64,000 nucleotides of DNA, taken from Clostridiales bacterium (GTDB lineage: Bacteria; Bacillota; Clostridia; Caldicoprobacterales; DTU083). The notes beneath the pieces are model-generated. The model did not search any database, was not told where the DNA came from, and saw only the letters and a program-made list of their open reading frames with translations. The position numbers were made by a program, and so were the translations under genes. Positions 16,455 to 25,295 of the stretch are shown piece by piece (the stretch's first letter is position 1; each line of letters opens with the position of its first letter). The stretch lies in contig DUSN01000070.1 of NCBI GenBank assembly GCA_012842605.1, positions 90,668 through 154,667 on the forward strand. The letters run 5' to 3'.

Positions 16455-17945
16455 TCACATATTCATAGTCGCATAGGACATGATTTTTTCCTGGGTTGCT
16501 TCATCAATGCTAAGCTCGCCGGTAACCCTGCCTTCACACATGACAATAATACGGTCGCACATACGCAGAAGCTCCGGTATTTCAGAGGACACCATTATGA
16601 TGGATTTGTTTTCGGCAGCCAGTTGATGAATAAGCCCATAGATTTCACTTTTTGCACCAACATCAATTCCCCTTGTCGGTTCATCGAATATAAATATGTC
16701 GCTGTTTCTGATCAGCCATTTTGCTACAACGATTTTCTGCTGATTGCCGCCTGATAGGTTTTTTACCAACTGTGTTATGCTGGGAGTTTTTATGGACAAT
16801 TTCTCTATGTATTCATTTGTGACTTTCTTTACCTGTTTATCATCTACAAAGAACATTTTGGAATATTCTTCAAGGTTGGCCATAACTGCATTGTCTTTTA
16901 CTGAAAGACCTATGGCAAGGCCAAAGGCCCTTCGATCTTCCGAAAGATAACTGATGCCATGGGCTATTGCGTCACTGGGAGAAGTAATGTTAACTTTTTT
17001 TCTGTTTATTAAGATTTCTCCGCTTTCCAAAGGATCTGCGCCGAATATTGCACGCATGGTTTCAGTGCGCCCGGCACCCATTAACCCTGCAAAACCCAGT
17101 ATTTCTCCACGCCTTAATGTAAATGATACATTACTGACATTGGGAGCAACTAGGTTTCTTACCTCCAGTACAACAGGAGCATCTTCCGGAACATTGCTTT
17201 TTGATTTGGGCTGATCATATATTATGCGTCCTACCATCATTGATATGATTTGCTGTTTTGTAACATCGTGTATATTTACTGTATCTACATACTGTCCATC
17301 ACGTAAGACGGTAATGCGATCTGCAATATGGGGGAGTTCATCAAGTCGATGAGTAATATAAATGATACTATGGCCTCTGGCTTTCAAGTCACGGATAAAC
17401 TTGAACAATTCCTGGATTTCACCCTCGGTTAAGGCTGCTGAAGGTTCATCCATAATGAGCAGGGAACTGTCAAAGGATAGTGCCTTAGCAATTTCAACCA
17501 TTTGCTGTTTAGCTATGGTAAGATTGCTTACCCTGGTTGCCGGATCAATGTCAATCTTTAATGATTTCAGCAGCTCGCCTGCCATTTGGTTGATTTTTCG
17601 TTCATCCAGGAATATTCCCTTCATTGGTTCTCTGCCGATATAAATATTTTGTGCTACTGTTAAGTGAGGCATAAGGTTCAGCTCTTGATGGATCATGTTT
17701 ATGCCCAGAGCCTGAGCTTCCTGTGGAGTTTTTATATCTACTTCTCTGCCACGGAAAAATATCTGACCATGGTCTTTTTCATGTATGCCAGTCAGAACTT
17801 TCATTAAAGTGGACTTTCCCGCTCCATTTTCACCGATGAGGGCATGAACCTCACCTGCATAAATTGTCAGGGAAACATTGTTGAGGGCATGTACCCCGGC
17901 AAAATGCTTGTGGATGTTTTTCATCTCCAATAAAACATCGGGCAC
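16455..17945 (-). CDS. Sugar ABC transporter ATP-binding protein, RbsA/MglA type (two ABC domains)
   Basis: A double ATPase of the CUT2 family. The N-terminal domain has GENGAGKST, a signature of NLTIAKQQMVEIAKAL type and Walker B LLIMDEPSAAL; the C-terminal domain has the degenerate Walker A GLMGAGRTE, signature LSGGNQQKIVVAKWL and Walker B IFIFDEPTRGID. A degenerate second P-loop is normal here. 496 aa from GTG 17945 (VPDVLLEMKNIHKHF), which has GGGGTGG upstream; an ATG six codons earlier has no ribosome site. First gene of the transporter operon, 125 bases downstream of azlD on the same strand. Confidence 0.9.
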   Translation of the reverse strand: MPDVLLEMKNIHKHFAGVHALNNVSLTIYAGEVHALIGENGAGKSTLMKVLTGIHEKDHGQIFFRGREVDIKTPQEAQALGINMIHQELNLMPHLTVAQNIYIGREPMKGIFLDERKINQMAGELLKSLKIDIDPATRVSNLTIAKQQMVEIAKALSFDSSLLIMDEPSAALTEGEIQELFKFIRDLKARGHSIIYITHRLDELPHIADRITVLRDGQYVDTVNIHDVTKQQIISMMVGRIIYDQPKSKSNVPEDAPVVLEVRNLVAPNVSNVSFTLRRGEILGFAGLMGAGRTETMRAIFGADPLESGEILINRKKVNITSPSDAIAHGISYLSEDRRAFGLAIGLSVKDNAVMANLEEYSKMFFVDDKQVKKVTNEYIEKLSIKTPSITQLVKNLSGGNQQKIVVAKWLIRNSDIFIFDEPTRGIDVGAKSEIYGLIHQLAAENKSIIMVSSEIPELLRMCDRIIVMCEGRVTGELSIDEATQEKIMSYATMNM

Positions 17946-18070
17946 AAAACCACCCCATCTCATGAATTGAATGCTTATTTGCTGTTTAATATGTATTCAG
18001 AATGCATTGCAAAAATTCATTAATAGAATATTAAAGAAGGGACGTGAATATATCAAAAAATGACAGCATA

Positions 18071-18391
18071 TTACAAGATTATCTGAAAAAGAGCAGAGAA
18101 TATTATACCTGTCAATACTGTCAGGAAAAGATTTTTTGTTTTGGCTGCTACCAGAATACATGGGATAGAAGACAACAGAGCTGTATTGTCCAGGGACAGA
18201 GAAAGACTGCCTCCGGGAAGCAGCAGGGCAGGAAGGAGCAAAGCCGACAGCACGGCAACCGGGATATGTTTAAGCCAGCGAACGACAATAGATGGCATGG
18301 ATATCCGGGTTAGCACTATGAGGGGCAGTATACGAGGCAGCTGGGTAACTATGCTCATACCTATGATTAAAAAGAAAATTTCCCTTTTCAT
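18071..18391 (-). CDS. azlD: AzlD family branched-chain amino acid export subunit
   Basis: A small membrane protein (106 aa, about four hydrophobic segments) with the AzlD pattern GMSIVTQLPRILPLIVL and LKHIPVAVLSALLLPALLLP. AzlD works with AzlC to export branched-chain amino acids or their analogues. The ATG at 18391 overlaps the azlC stop as ATGA, typical translational coupling; a GTG at 18403 is possible but lies directly against its ribosome site. Confidence 0.85.
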   Translation of the reverse strand: MKREIFFLIIGMSIVTQLPRILPLIVLTRISMPSIVVRWLKHIPVAVLSALLLPALLLPGGSLSLSLDNTALLSSIPCILVAAKTKNLFLTVLTGIIFSALFQIIL

Positions 18392-19071
18392 TTTTCCAGA
18401 CACACTCCAATAAAAGCAGCCACAATGGTTGCGGTAATAATATTAAAGTTATTTTTCATGAAATAAGCCAGAGCAACTGACAATACCCCGGATGAAATGG
18501 CAACAAAAATATCCTTTCGGTCCTTTATCTGCATGAACAAAAGACCTATAAACATGGCAGACAGAGCAAAATCCAGCCCCCATTTTTCCGGATTGGCAAT
18601 ATGGCTTCCCACTATACTGCCCAGAACAGTGCTCATGATCCAGATAATATGAGACAGGCCGTACAATCCAAGATAGAAGTATGGAGATGCCTTTCCCGTT
18701 GCAGTTTCAGCATAACCCGCAGCATAGGTTTCATCTGTAATTCCTATGCTTATAAGTGTAAGCAGTGGGGATGAAATATGCTTCAAATATGGTGACATGG
18801 AAGCGCTCATCAATAAATGCCTCAGATTGATCAGGAAGGTAGTAACAATAATAGTAATATAAGCTGAACCGGAAGCCAGCATGGCCGAAGCAATGAACTG
18901 CGCTGAGCCTGCATATACAAGCAGTGACATGAAGAAAATATCAACAGGAGAAAGACCTTGCTGAGAAGCCAGAATGCCAAAGGCAAGACCGATGGGCAAA
19001 TAGCCGAGAGTAACAGGAATGGCTGTCTTTATTCCCTTAATGAACTCTTTATTCAATATACCAATCTCCAA
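18388..19071 (-). CDS. azlC: AzlC family branched-chain amino acid permease
   Basis: The main subunit of the AzlCD exporter, 227 aa. Motifs: FIKGIKTAIPVTLGYLPIGLAFGILA, FMSLLVYAGSAQFIASAML, FLINLRHLLMSASMSPYLKH and ITDETYAAGY, with about seven hydrophobic segments. The first gene of a two-gene operon coupled to azlD by ATGA. No T-box or other leader is visible upstream. Confidence 0.9.
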   Translation of the reverse strand: MEIGILNKEFIKGIKTAIPVTLGYLPIGLAFGILASQQGLSPVDIFFMSLLVYAGSAQFIASAMLASGSAYITIIVTTFLINLRHLLMSASMSPYLKHISSPLLTLISIGITDETYAAGYAETATGKASPYFYLGLYGLSHIIWIMSTVLGSIVGSHIANPEKWGLDFALSAMFIGLLFMQIKDRKDIFVAISSGVLSVALAYFMKNNFNIITATIVAAFIGVCLEK

Positions 19072-19167
19072 TCCTTAAGCTGAAAGAAAATGACAATAAT
19101 CGTAATACGTTATAAATGAATATTAATACATATCATAAAGTAAAACAAAGCAAATGACAAGTGTCAG

Positions 19168-19193
19168 CACAAAACCCTTAATAAGGTTTAGTG
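19168..19193. repeat. Imperfect inverted repeat between azlC and the ferritin-like gene
   Basis: CACAAAACC (19168-19176) and GGTTTAGTG (19185-19193) pair with one mismatch and are followed on the plus strand by TTTT. It lies in the 234-base divergent region 19072-19305, with no plus-strand gene ending upstream, so a terminator role is not obvious; it could be an operator or chance. Confidence 0.3.
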
Positions 19194-19305
19194 TTTTATA
19201 TCTGCTTTATTTGCGGAAAATGTTTTATATAACGGAATTTGTTTAATAATATAAAGTAAATATGAATAAAAAAGATAGTAACTGAGAACAAAGGAGGGGA
19301 CCATC

Positions 19306-19806
19306 GTGGGAATTCAAAATTATTCCTATGAAGATGTAGTGGAGTATGCAGTATTAATTGAGCAAAGGGGAATAAAACTTTATACCCGGGCTGCAGAAGG
19401 AACCAAAAATGAGCCGGCAAGGAATATACTGCTGCATCTGGCAGAGCAGGAAAGAAAGCATGAAGAGTATTTTCTTAAGTTGAAGGAAAACGTACATACC
19501 GGAGGAAGCCGTAAGGTTGATGTTGAAGATGAAACAATCGGCTATTTGAGTGCACTTGCAAAAAGCGAAATATTTCCGGACAGTGAAGACAGTTTTCAAG
19601 AGCGCTTTAAAACATTAAAGGATGTAGTGGATTTTGGGAAACAGGCTGAAAAGGATTCTATACTTTTTTACAACGAGCTTATAACTTTAGGATGGGATGA
19701 ACGTACTAAGGATATTCTGCGTGCTATAATCAGAGAAGAGAAAAAGCATCTTGTTCAATTGGCAGAACTAAATGAATTAATAGCTGAAAGGGATATATAT
19801 TATTAA
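19306..19806 (+). CDS. Ferritin-like di-iron protein (rubrerythrin-type, no rubredoxin domain)
   Basis: A 166-aa four-helix bundle. The two half-sites are visible: Glu19 in VLIEQRG plus E49-x2-H52 (EQERKHEEYF), and Glu115 in QAEKDSILFY plus E145-x2-H148 (EEKKHLVQL). Such proteins act as peroxidases or in iron and oxidative-stress handling in anaerobes; the electron donor is unknown, because the rubredoxin-like Cys4 domain is missing. Start is GTG 19306 with an excellent AAAGGAGGGG site. Monocistronic. Confidence 0.8.
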   Translation: MGIQNYSYEDVVEYAVLIEQRGIKLYTRAAEGTKNEPARNILLHLAEQERKHEEYFLKLKENVHTGGSRKVDVEDETIGYLSALAKSEIFPDSEDSFQERFKTLKDVVDFGKQAEKDSILFYNELITLGWDERTKDILRAIIREEKKHLVQLAELNELIAERDIYY

Positions 19807-19884
19807 AAACATAGATGTTAAGTTGCCTGACATGGCAGCAAAACATAGAGCATTTTCATGAAATATCAGTGTAATAAAGAAAAA

Positions 19885-19916
19885 GCCTGGAAATCATACA
19901 AAATGGTATTCCAGGC
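19885..19916 (-). terminator. Intrinsic terminator of the chromate-transporter pair
   Basis: GCCTGGAA pairs with TTCCAGGC around a 16-base loop, and on the minus strand runs into TTTTTC. On the plus strand only a weak T-run follows, so it might also slow readthrough from the ferritin-like gene. Confidence 0.72.
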
Positions 19917-19943
19917 ATCTTTGCTTAAATTGGCGTTTTTTAA

Positions 19944-20504
19944 CTAAATCCAAACATATAGGATGATTCCCAATGCAGCACAAATCAGAATCATAAGAGC
20001 CGGATGGATTTTAAGCTTCATAATTCCGGCCAGGGCTAGGACAAAGATCACAATGCTCCTCCAGTTAATGCTCATAGTTAAATTACCTGCCGTTCTGCTT
20101 ATAAAGGCATTCCTGGCAATTGTGTAGGTGGAGGAAGAAATAAGTCCTATCACAGCAGGACGCAAGCCTGATAAAATTGCCTTAACAACAGGATGATCCT
20201 TTACCCTTGTGAAGTATTTAGCTACCAGGACAACTATTATAAACGAAGGAACTACTACGCCTATTGTAGCTGCTGCACCGCCGATAAGCCCCATCTGGCG
20301 GACGCCGATAAAGGTGGCGGAGTTGATGGCAAAAGGCCCCGGGGTCATTTCAGATATAGCAATGATATCTATAACTCCTTCAAGGGTAAGCCAATTGCGC
20401 TTAGTGATTTCCTGTGTAATAAGGGGAATCATTGCATAGCCGCCTCCCACTGTAAACAATCCTATTTTTGCGAATATCAGGAAGAGTTCAATTAAAATTC
20501 TCAT
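19944..20504 (-). CDS. Chromate transporter family protein, short form (second of pair)
   Basis: A single-domain CHR protein (186 aa) with FLIFAKIGLFTVGGGYAMIPLI, EMTPGPFAINSATFIGVRQMG and VVPSFIIVVLV. Short-chain CHR proteins function as heterodimers of two genes, as here, whereas long ChrA has both halves fused. They export chromate or transport related anions; in anaerobes without chromium stress the true substrate is uncertain. The ATG directly follows the stop of the upstream gene (TAAATG). Confidence 0.85.
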   Translation of the reverse strand: MRILIELFLIFAKIGLFTVGGGYAMIPLITQEITKRNWLTLEGVIDIIAISEMTPGPFAINSATFIGVRQMGLIGGAAATIGVVVPSFIIVVLVAKYFTRVKDHPVVKAILSGLRPAVIGLISSSTYTIARNAFISRTAGNLTMSINWRSIVIFVLALAGIMKLKIHPALMILICAALGIILYVWI

Positions 20505-21083
20505 TTAGCGGTTTTCCTCCCCTTCTTTTTTATTTTTGTTTCGGATTGCCATTGAAACAAGGCCTATAACACCGGCTGCAAGCAAAACCGGAATGGCCGG
20601 AGCCCCAAAGACTGTCAATGCCAGGAAGGCAGCCATAGCCAATACCAGTGCATAGCCATTCCTGATTCCGGTTTTCCCCAGCTTGAACACCACATGGCAC
20701 ATTAATGCAGCAACCCCTGCCTGGATACCGTAAAAAGCTTCATTAACGAAGGGGTATTCCTTGAAATTATATAGAAACATTGCAATTACTGCTATTAATA
20801 TATAAGAAGGGAGCACCACACCCAGCGTTGCAGCCAGTGCACCAAAAATGCCTGCAACCCGGTATCCTACAAAGGTAGAGGAGTTAACCGCAATAACACC
20901 GGGTACCGATTGTACTATAGCAAAAATATCAATTATGTCTTCACTCTTGATCCATTTGTTATTTTCAACAATTTCACGCTCAATATAGGGAATCATGGCA
21001 TAACCGCCGCCGAAAGTAAAAGCTCCTATCCGGAAAAAGACAGTGAATAGTTTAAGGGATTTTTTCAAAGTACTTGAACTCAT
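20505..21083 (-). CDS. Chromate transporter family protein, short form (first of pair)
   Basis: The partner CHR-domain protein, 192 aa: LFTVFFRIGAFTFGGGYAMIPYIERE, IVQSVPGVIAVNSSTFVGYRVAG and LGVVLPSYILIAVIAMFLYNF, then a hydrophobic second half and a Lys/Glu-rich tail. It is similar in plan to the downstream gene but clearly diverged, as expected for an antiparallel heterodimer. Divergent from cbiM, 206 bases away. Confidence 0.85.
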   Translation of the reverse strand: MSSSTLKKSLKLFTVFFRIGAFTFGGGYAMIPYIEREIVENNKWIKSEDIIDIFAIVQSVPGVIAVNSSTFVGYRVAGIFGALAATLGVVLPSYILIAVIAMFLYNFKEYPFVNEAFYGIQAGVAALMCHVVFKLGKTGIRNGYALVLAMAAFLALTVFGAPAIPVLLAAGVIGLVSMAIRNKNKKEGEENR

Positions 21084-21210
21084 TTATTTTTCTCCTTAGA
21101 AAAAATATTCCTTTATAGTATAAGTTCATTAACAAGATTTATCAAGAGAGATGCGGGTAGGGAATTCATGGTCAATGGATGGGAATAATTAGAAATGTTG
21201 GATTATTTTC

Positions 21211-21239
21211 TTGACATGCAATACCGGTATATATACAAT
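21211..21239 (+). promoter_or_regulatory. Sigma-A promoter of the cbiMQO operon
   Basis: TTGACA (21211-21216), 17-base spacer, TACAAT (21234-21239). Consensus -35 and near-consensus -10, about 50 bases before the GTG start. Confidence 0.8.
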
Positions 21240-21248
21240 TAATCTGTA

Positions 21249-21273
21249 AATGCAAATCATATGCATTTGCATT
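21249..21273 (+). promoter_or_regulatory. 9-bp perfect inverted repeat over the cbiM start region (candidate metal-responsive operator)
   Basis: AATGCAAAT (21249-21257) and ATTTGCATT (21265-21273), separated by CATATGC. It begins 9 bases after the -10 element and ends just before AAGGAGG (21274-21280), so a bound repressor would cover the transcription start; as RNA it would be a hairpin next to the ribosome site. It does not match the NikR consensus. No regulator gene is adjacent. Confidence 0.55.
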
Positions 21274-21289
21274 AAGGAGGACAAGAATA

Positions 21290-22027
21290 GTGAGTCATAT
21301 TCATTTGCCTGACGGTGTTCTGCCACCGGTTATATGGATTCCCGGTTTTATTATATGTTTTGCATTGCTTTATCTTCTGGCTAAACGAGTTAAAAGAGAC
21401 GAAGTGAGAAAGAAAATGCCATTTGCAGGCGTAATAGGAGCATTAATGCTTATATTTATGTCTGTTCCATTGGGCATAATCCCGGTGCATCTGAGCCTGA
21501 CGGTGCTCTGCGGGATACTGGCCGGCCCAGGTCTTGGGTTCATAGCTGTATTTGCGGTTAATACCATACTTGCATTGATAGGGCACGGCGGCTTTACAGT
21601 TATTGGTGTCAATACGCTGCTGATGGGCAGTGAGATTATTCTGGGCTTTTATATTTTCAGATTGCTGAGCCAGAAAGCAGGCAAAACCATTTCTGCCGTT
21701 TTAGCCAATATTGTTGCCTTGTTGGTATCCACATCGCTGATGATAACTATAATAGGTTCTGCTGCAGGCTTGACAAATGCGCTGCCCCTTATCGGGCATG
21801 ATGAGGAACATGCTGCTGAAGTTCAGGAGCCTGATAATGGAGAAGTGGACAGACAGCAGGGAGAAGAACCGGACCAGGAGGTAAGATATTTATTTTTTAC
21901 GGGCTGGACAGCTGTTGCAGCTATTCTGCTTGTGGGCATTATTATTGAATCACTGGTAACGGGTTTGATTGTCAGGTTTTTTGCCAAAGTCAGGCCGGAT
22001 TTGCTGGATGCTGCTACTCATGTGTAA
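21290..22027 (+). CDS. cbiM: Cobalt/nickel ECF transporter substrate-specificity component, CbiM type
   Basis: The membrane component that binds the metal ion. The N-terminus SHIHLPDGVLPP is the CbiM/NikM metal site (N-terminal His and following residues), and AFAVNTILALIGHGGFTVIGVNTLLMG carries the conserved His of the loop. About seven hydrophobic segments; a hydrophilic His/Glu-rich insert (HDEEHAAEVQEPDNGEVDRQQ region, about residues 175-200) precedes the last segment. 245 aa. The start is GTG 21290 after AAGGAGG; no ATG is available. First of a cbiM-cbiQ-cbiO set; a CbiN subunit is not seen, but its role may be filled by the C-terminal segment. Confidence 0.88.
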   Translation: MSHIHLPDGVLPPVIWIPGFIICFALLYLLAKRVKRDEVRKKMPFAGVIGALMLIFMSVPLGIIPVHLSLTVLCGILAGPGLGFIAVFAVNTILALIGHGGFTVIGVNTLLMGSEIILGFYIFRLLSQKAGKTISAVLANIVALLVSTSLMITIIGSAAGLTNALPLIGHDEEHAAEVQEPDNGEVDRQQGEEPDQEVRYLFFTGWTAVAAILLVGIIIESLVTGLIVRFFAKVRPDLLDAATHV

Positions 22028-22054
22028 AGATGAGATTCAAGAGGAGATGAAGAC

Positions 22055-22756
22055 ATGCATATTGCTGCAGTAGATCAAATGGCCAATAACGGAAACAGTT
22101 TAATGCATCGATTAAGTCCTGTTACCAAGGTTTGCATGACATTTTTGCTTCTATCTGCTTTAATTTTTTCAGACAGCATCCCAAAAGCTGTTTTTTTGCT
22201 GGTACTTGCTTCAGCCCTAATACTGGCATCCAGGGCAAATATACGGGAAGTACTGCATCTTGCTGCCTATCCTCTCATATTCAGTGTGTTATTTGCTTTG
22301 ATTCTGCTGGGGCATTCGTGGAAAGGCGGATTGATGGTAATACTAAAAGCGTTGGGGGCTGCTGCCAATATGCTGCTTCTCATTACTACAACTCCCTATA
22401 CCGACATATTTGGTGTTTTTTCATATGTTTTGCCCGGAATTATAATTGATGTGTTCATCTTTACCTATAGATCACTTTTTATTCTGCTGGATAAGCTGGA
22501 AGACATGGTAAAAAGCATCCGGCTAAGAGGCGGACTGCATCCTTTGAAGCTGTTGTTCAACTTAAGAAATATTGCAGGTGCTTTGGGTGTCATGACAATA
22601 CATGCTTTTGACTTAAGTGAGAGAATGTACCGCATATATTCCCTGAGGGGGTACTCAGGCAAAATACCTATAACACGGGAATGGCAGCATCTGCGGTTGC
22701 CCGATTTTTTACTGCTGCTGGTTTCAATTGCTGTTTTAACGGGAGTGTTGATTTAA
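22055..22756 (+). CDS. cbiQ: ECF transporter transmembrane component, CbiQ type
   Basis: The T-component that couples CbiM to the ATPase. N-terminal HRLSPVTKVCMTFLLL, then about five hydrophobic segments, and the two cytoplasmic helices with conserved Arg motifs (SIRLRGGLH and YSLRGYSGKI, matching the A-R-G / x-R-G coupling motifs). 233 aa. Ribosome site GAGGAGATG. The stop overlaps the cbiO start by one base (TAATG). Confidence 0.88.
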   Translation: MHIAAVDQMANNGNSLMHRLSPVTKVCMTFLLLSALIFSDSIPKAVFLLVLASALILASRANIREVLHLAAYPLIFSVLFALILLGHSWKGGLMVILKALGAAANMLLLITTTPYTDIFGVFSYVLPGIIIDVFIFTYRSLFILLDKLEDMVKSIRLRGGLHPLKLLFNLRNIAGALGVMTIHAFDLSERMYRIYSLRGYSGKIPITREWQHLRLPDFLLLLVSIAVLTGVLI

Positions 22757-23592
22757 TGGATCATTTAATAAAAGTACAATGCATACGTCATGTTTATCCG
22801 GACAAGACTGAGGTCAGCCTGTGCGGCCTGGATTTTGTTGTAAATCCAGGAGACCGGGTAGTTATTCTGGGTCCCAACGGCGCAGGGAAAACCACTCTTC
22901 TGTCCCACATACTGGGCTTGTTGTCACCGGTGGAGGGACATGTTGAAGTAATGGGAATGCGTCCGGATAAATACTTTCATATTATAAGGAAGCATATAGG
23001 CATAGTTTTTCAGAATGTTGATGAGCAGATAATAGGTCCGCGGGTGTATGACGATATTGCCTTTTCATTGAGAAATGAAAGGAAAACCAGGCAGGAAGTA
23101 GATGAAAGGGTGCATGAGGTAGCGGAGTTATTGGAACTTAATGATATCCTGGACAAAATACCACATTATTTAAGCGGCGGTCAGAAGAAAAAGGTTGCCC
23201 TGGCAGGAGCTATATCCATGATGCCTGATATTCTTATTTTGGATGAGCCGTTCGATGGACTTGACCCTAAATCCAAAGCAGAAATGATAGCTTTGCTGAA
23301 CCGTCTTAATAAGGAGAACGGAATTACACTGGTGATTACTACCCATGATATCAATATTGTGCCTCAGATTGCGGATCTCATCTATGTCATCAACAATGGA
23401 CAGATAGTAACCAAGGGCAGTCCCAGGGAAGTATTTGGGCAGGTGGACCTGCTGAGGGAAGCCAATCTGGAACCGCCCATTTTGATGGATTTGTTTGATC
23501 GTCTTCATAAAAAAGGTTTTCAGCTGGAAATGCCGAATAATATGGAAGACGCCGTAGAACAGCTGGAAAAATTGATGAATGCCTACAGCTAA
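22756..23592 (+). CDS. cbiO: ECF transporter ATPase, CbiO type
   Basis: ATPase of the cobalt/nickel importer, 278 aa from ATG 22756. Walker A GPNGAGKT at 39-46, Q-loop VFQNVDEQIIGPRVYDDIAF (typical of CbiO/EcfA), signature YLSGGQKKKVALAGA, Walker B ILILDEPFDGLD, switch His in TTHD. A longer in-frame reading upstream overlaps cbiQ and is not credible. Since only one ATPase gene is present, it should act as a homodimer. The next gene starts 24 bases downstream with its own ribosome site. Confidence 0.92.
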   Translation: MDHLIKVQCIRHVYPDKTEVSLCGLDFVVNPGDRVVILGPNGAGKTTLLSHILGLLSPVEGHVEVMGMRPDKYFHIIRKHIGIVFQNVDEQIIGPRVYDDIAFSLRNERKTRQEVDERVHEVAELLELNDILDKIPHYLSGGQKKKVALAGAISMMPDILILDEPFDGLDPKSKAEMIALLNRLNKENGITLVITTHDINIVPQIADLIYVINNGQIVTKGSPREVFGQVDLLREANLEPPILMDLFDRLHKKGFQLEMPNNMEDAVEQLEKLMNAYS

Positions 23593-23615
23593 TAAATCCG
23601 GAAGGTGAAGGTGTA

Positions 23616-25295
23616 ATGAACAAGAACCTTTTTTCAGATAACAGTCTGGTTTTCTTTGACGGAGCCATGGGTACCATGCTGCAGGAAAAGGGATGGAACA
23701 GCAGCCAGCCGCCGGAAGTCTGCAATATAGTTAGTCCCGAATTGGTGGAATCAGTTCACCAGGCTTATGTTAAAGCCGGGGCTGATATAATTACTGCCAA
23801 TACCTTTGGTGCAAATCCCTTTAAAATGGGACCCTTGGGATACTCAGCAGAAGAAGTAGTCAGAAAGGGAGTAGCAATCGCCAGGAGGGCAGCTGCCGGC
23901 AGGCTTGTAGCCCTGGATATAGGTCCTTTGGGTCAGTTGATGGCTCCCATGGGTGCCTTGTCCTTCAATGACGCCTATGAGAATTTTGCTGTTCAGGTAA
24001 AAGCAGGTACGGAAGCAGGAGCAGACCTTATCCTGATAGAGACCATGTCGGATTTATATGAAGCAAAGGCAGCTGTACTGGCAGCTAAAGAGTTAAGCTC
24101 CCTGCCGGTTATTTGTACCCTTGCTTTTCAGAAAAACGGCAGAACTCTCATGGGAAACGATCCCCTGACTGTTGTAACGGTATTGGAAGCTTTGGGAGCA
24201 GATGCCATAGGCGTAAACTGTTCACTGGGCCCTGAGGAATTGCTTCCAGTGGTCGGTAAGCTTACAGAGCATGCTCATGTCCCGGTGCTGGTCCAGGCCA
24301 ATGCCGGGCTGCCACAGCTTATAGACGGAAGAGTGGTTTATCCTCTAAACCCCCTTTCGTTTGCTGAGTCAGCGGAAAAGATGGTCTTAATGGGTGTTAA
24401 AATGCTGGGTGGATGCTGCGGAACCAATCCAGAATATATCAAAGCCTTGCGCAATCGATTAGGTAATTATCAATGGAAACAGCCGCAAAATCAAAGGATA
24501 ACGGCAGTTGCTTCATCCAGGAAGACATTGTCACTGGAAAAAGGCTTACACATTATAGGTCAAAGAATAAACCCTGCAGGACGGCAGGATCTGATACAGG
24601 CTCTTAGCAGCAATGAATTTGATGTATTGTATGAAGAGGCACTTCTGCAGGAGCAGGCCGGTGCAGACATACTTGATATCAATGTTTATACCGGATTGAC
24701 TGATGAAGCTGAAACCATGGAGAAGGCAGTGGAATACATTCAGTCTTTGACTCACACTCCTCTTCAGCTGGACAGTGCAGACTACAGGGCACTGGAAGCA
24801 GGTGCAAGGGTGGTAAATGGGAAACCCATTCTTAACTCCGTTAACGGATGCAGACAGGCAATGGAGCAGATTTTTCCCATTGCCCGCAAATATGGTGCCT
24901 GTGTAATCGGCATGACGATGGATGAGGACGGCATTCCGGAAAATGCAGAGAGAAGACTGGCTATAGCGGAAAAAATACTTGATACTGCATTATCCTATGG
25001 GCTGCATAAGGAAGATATTATAATTGACACAATTGTTCAAAGCGCAGCCCGCCTGCCAGGAAATGCCATGGAAACTCTAAAGGCAGTTTCATTGGTTAAG
25101 AGGGAGTTGGGACTGAAAACTGTACTGGGCATCAGCAATATTTCCTATGGGATGAAAAACAGGCCATCGCTGAATGCTGCATTTCTGGCGATGGCCCTGG
25201 GTGCGGGGCTGGATTTGGTTATAGCTGATCCTGCTTCACAGCAGATAGCTGAACTTATTAAGACAGTTGACCTGTTGACCGGAGCTGCGGAATAA
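23616..25295 (+). CDS. Methionine-synthase-like protein: homocysteine methyltransferase + pterin-binding domains, no B12 domain
   Basis: The first domain (residues 1-290) is a homocysteine S-methyltransferase barrel with zinc ligands Cys202 (GVNCSLGP) and Cys267/Cys268 (GGCCGTNP). The second (about 300-555) is a pterin-binding barrel of MetH/DHPS type: GLHIIGQRINPAGR, QAGADILDINV, LQLDSADYRALEAG, GKPILNSVNG and LGISNISYGMKNRP. The protein ends there at 559 aa, so the cobalamin-binding and activation domains of MetH are missing and a corrinoid protein would have to act in trans. Being 24 bases after a cobalt uptake operon suggests a link to B12-dependent methionine synthesis. It ends exactly one base before the convergent XRE gene. 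Confidence 0.85.
   Translation: MNKNLFSDNSLVFFDGAMGTMLQEKGWNSSQPPEVCNIVSPELVESVHQAYVKAGADIITANTFGANPFKMGPLGYSAEEVVRKGVAIARRAAAGRLVALDIGPLGQLMAPMGALSFNDAYENFAVQVKAGTEAGADLILIETMSDLYEAKAAVLAAKELSSLPVICTLAFQKNGRTLMGNDPLTVVTVLEALGADAIGVNCSLGPEELLPVVGKLTEHAHVPVLVQANAGLPQLIDGRVVYPLNPLSFAESAEKMVLMGVKMLGGCCGTNPEYIKALRNRLGNYQWKQPQNQRITAVASSRKTLSLEKGLHIIGQRINPAGRQDLIQALSSNEFDVLYEEALLQEQAGADILDINVYTGLTDEAETMEKAVEYIQSLTHTPLQLDSADYRALEAGARVVNGKPILNSVNGCRQAMEQIFPIARKYGACVIGMTMDEDGIPENAERRLAIAEKILDTALSYGLHKEDIIIDTIVQSAARLPGNAMETLKAVSLVKRELGLKTVLGISNISYGMKNRPSLNAAFLAMALGAGLDLVIADPASQQIAELIKTVDLLTGAAE

Noticed and set aside
18044-18413. Two short plus-strand ORFs over azlD
   Set aside because: Both are antisense to a well-supported azlC-azlD pair joined by ATGA and lack domains.
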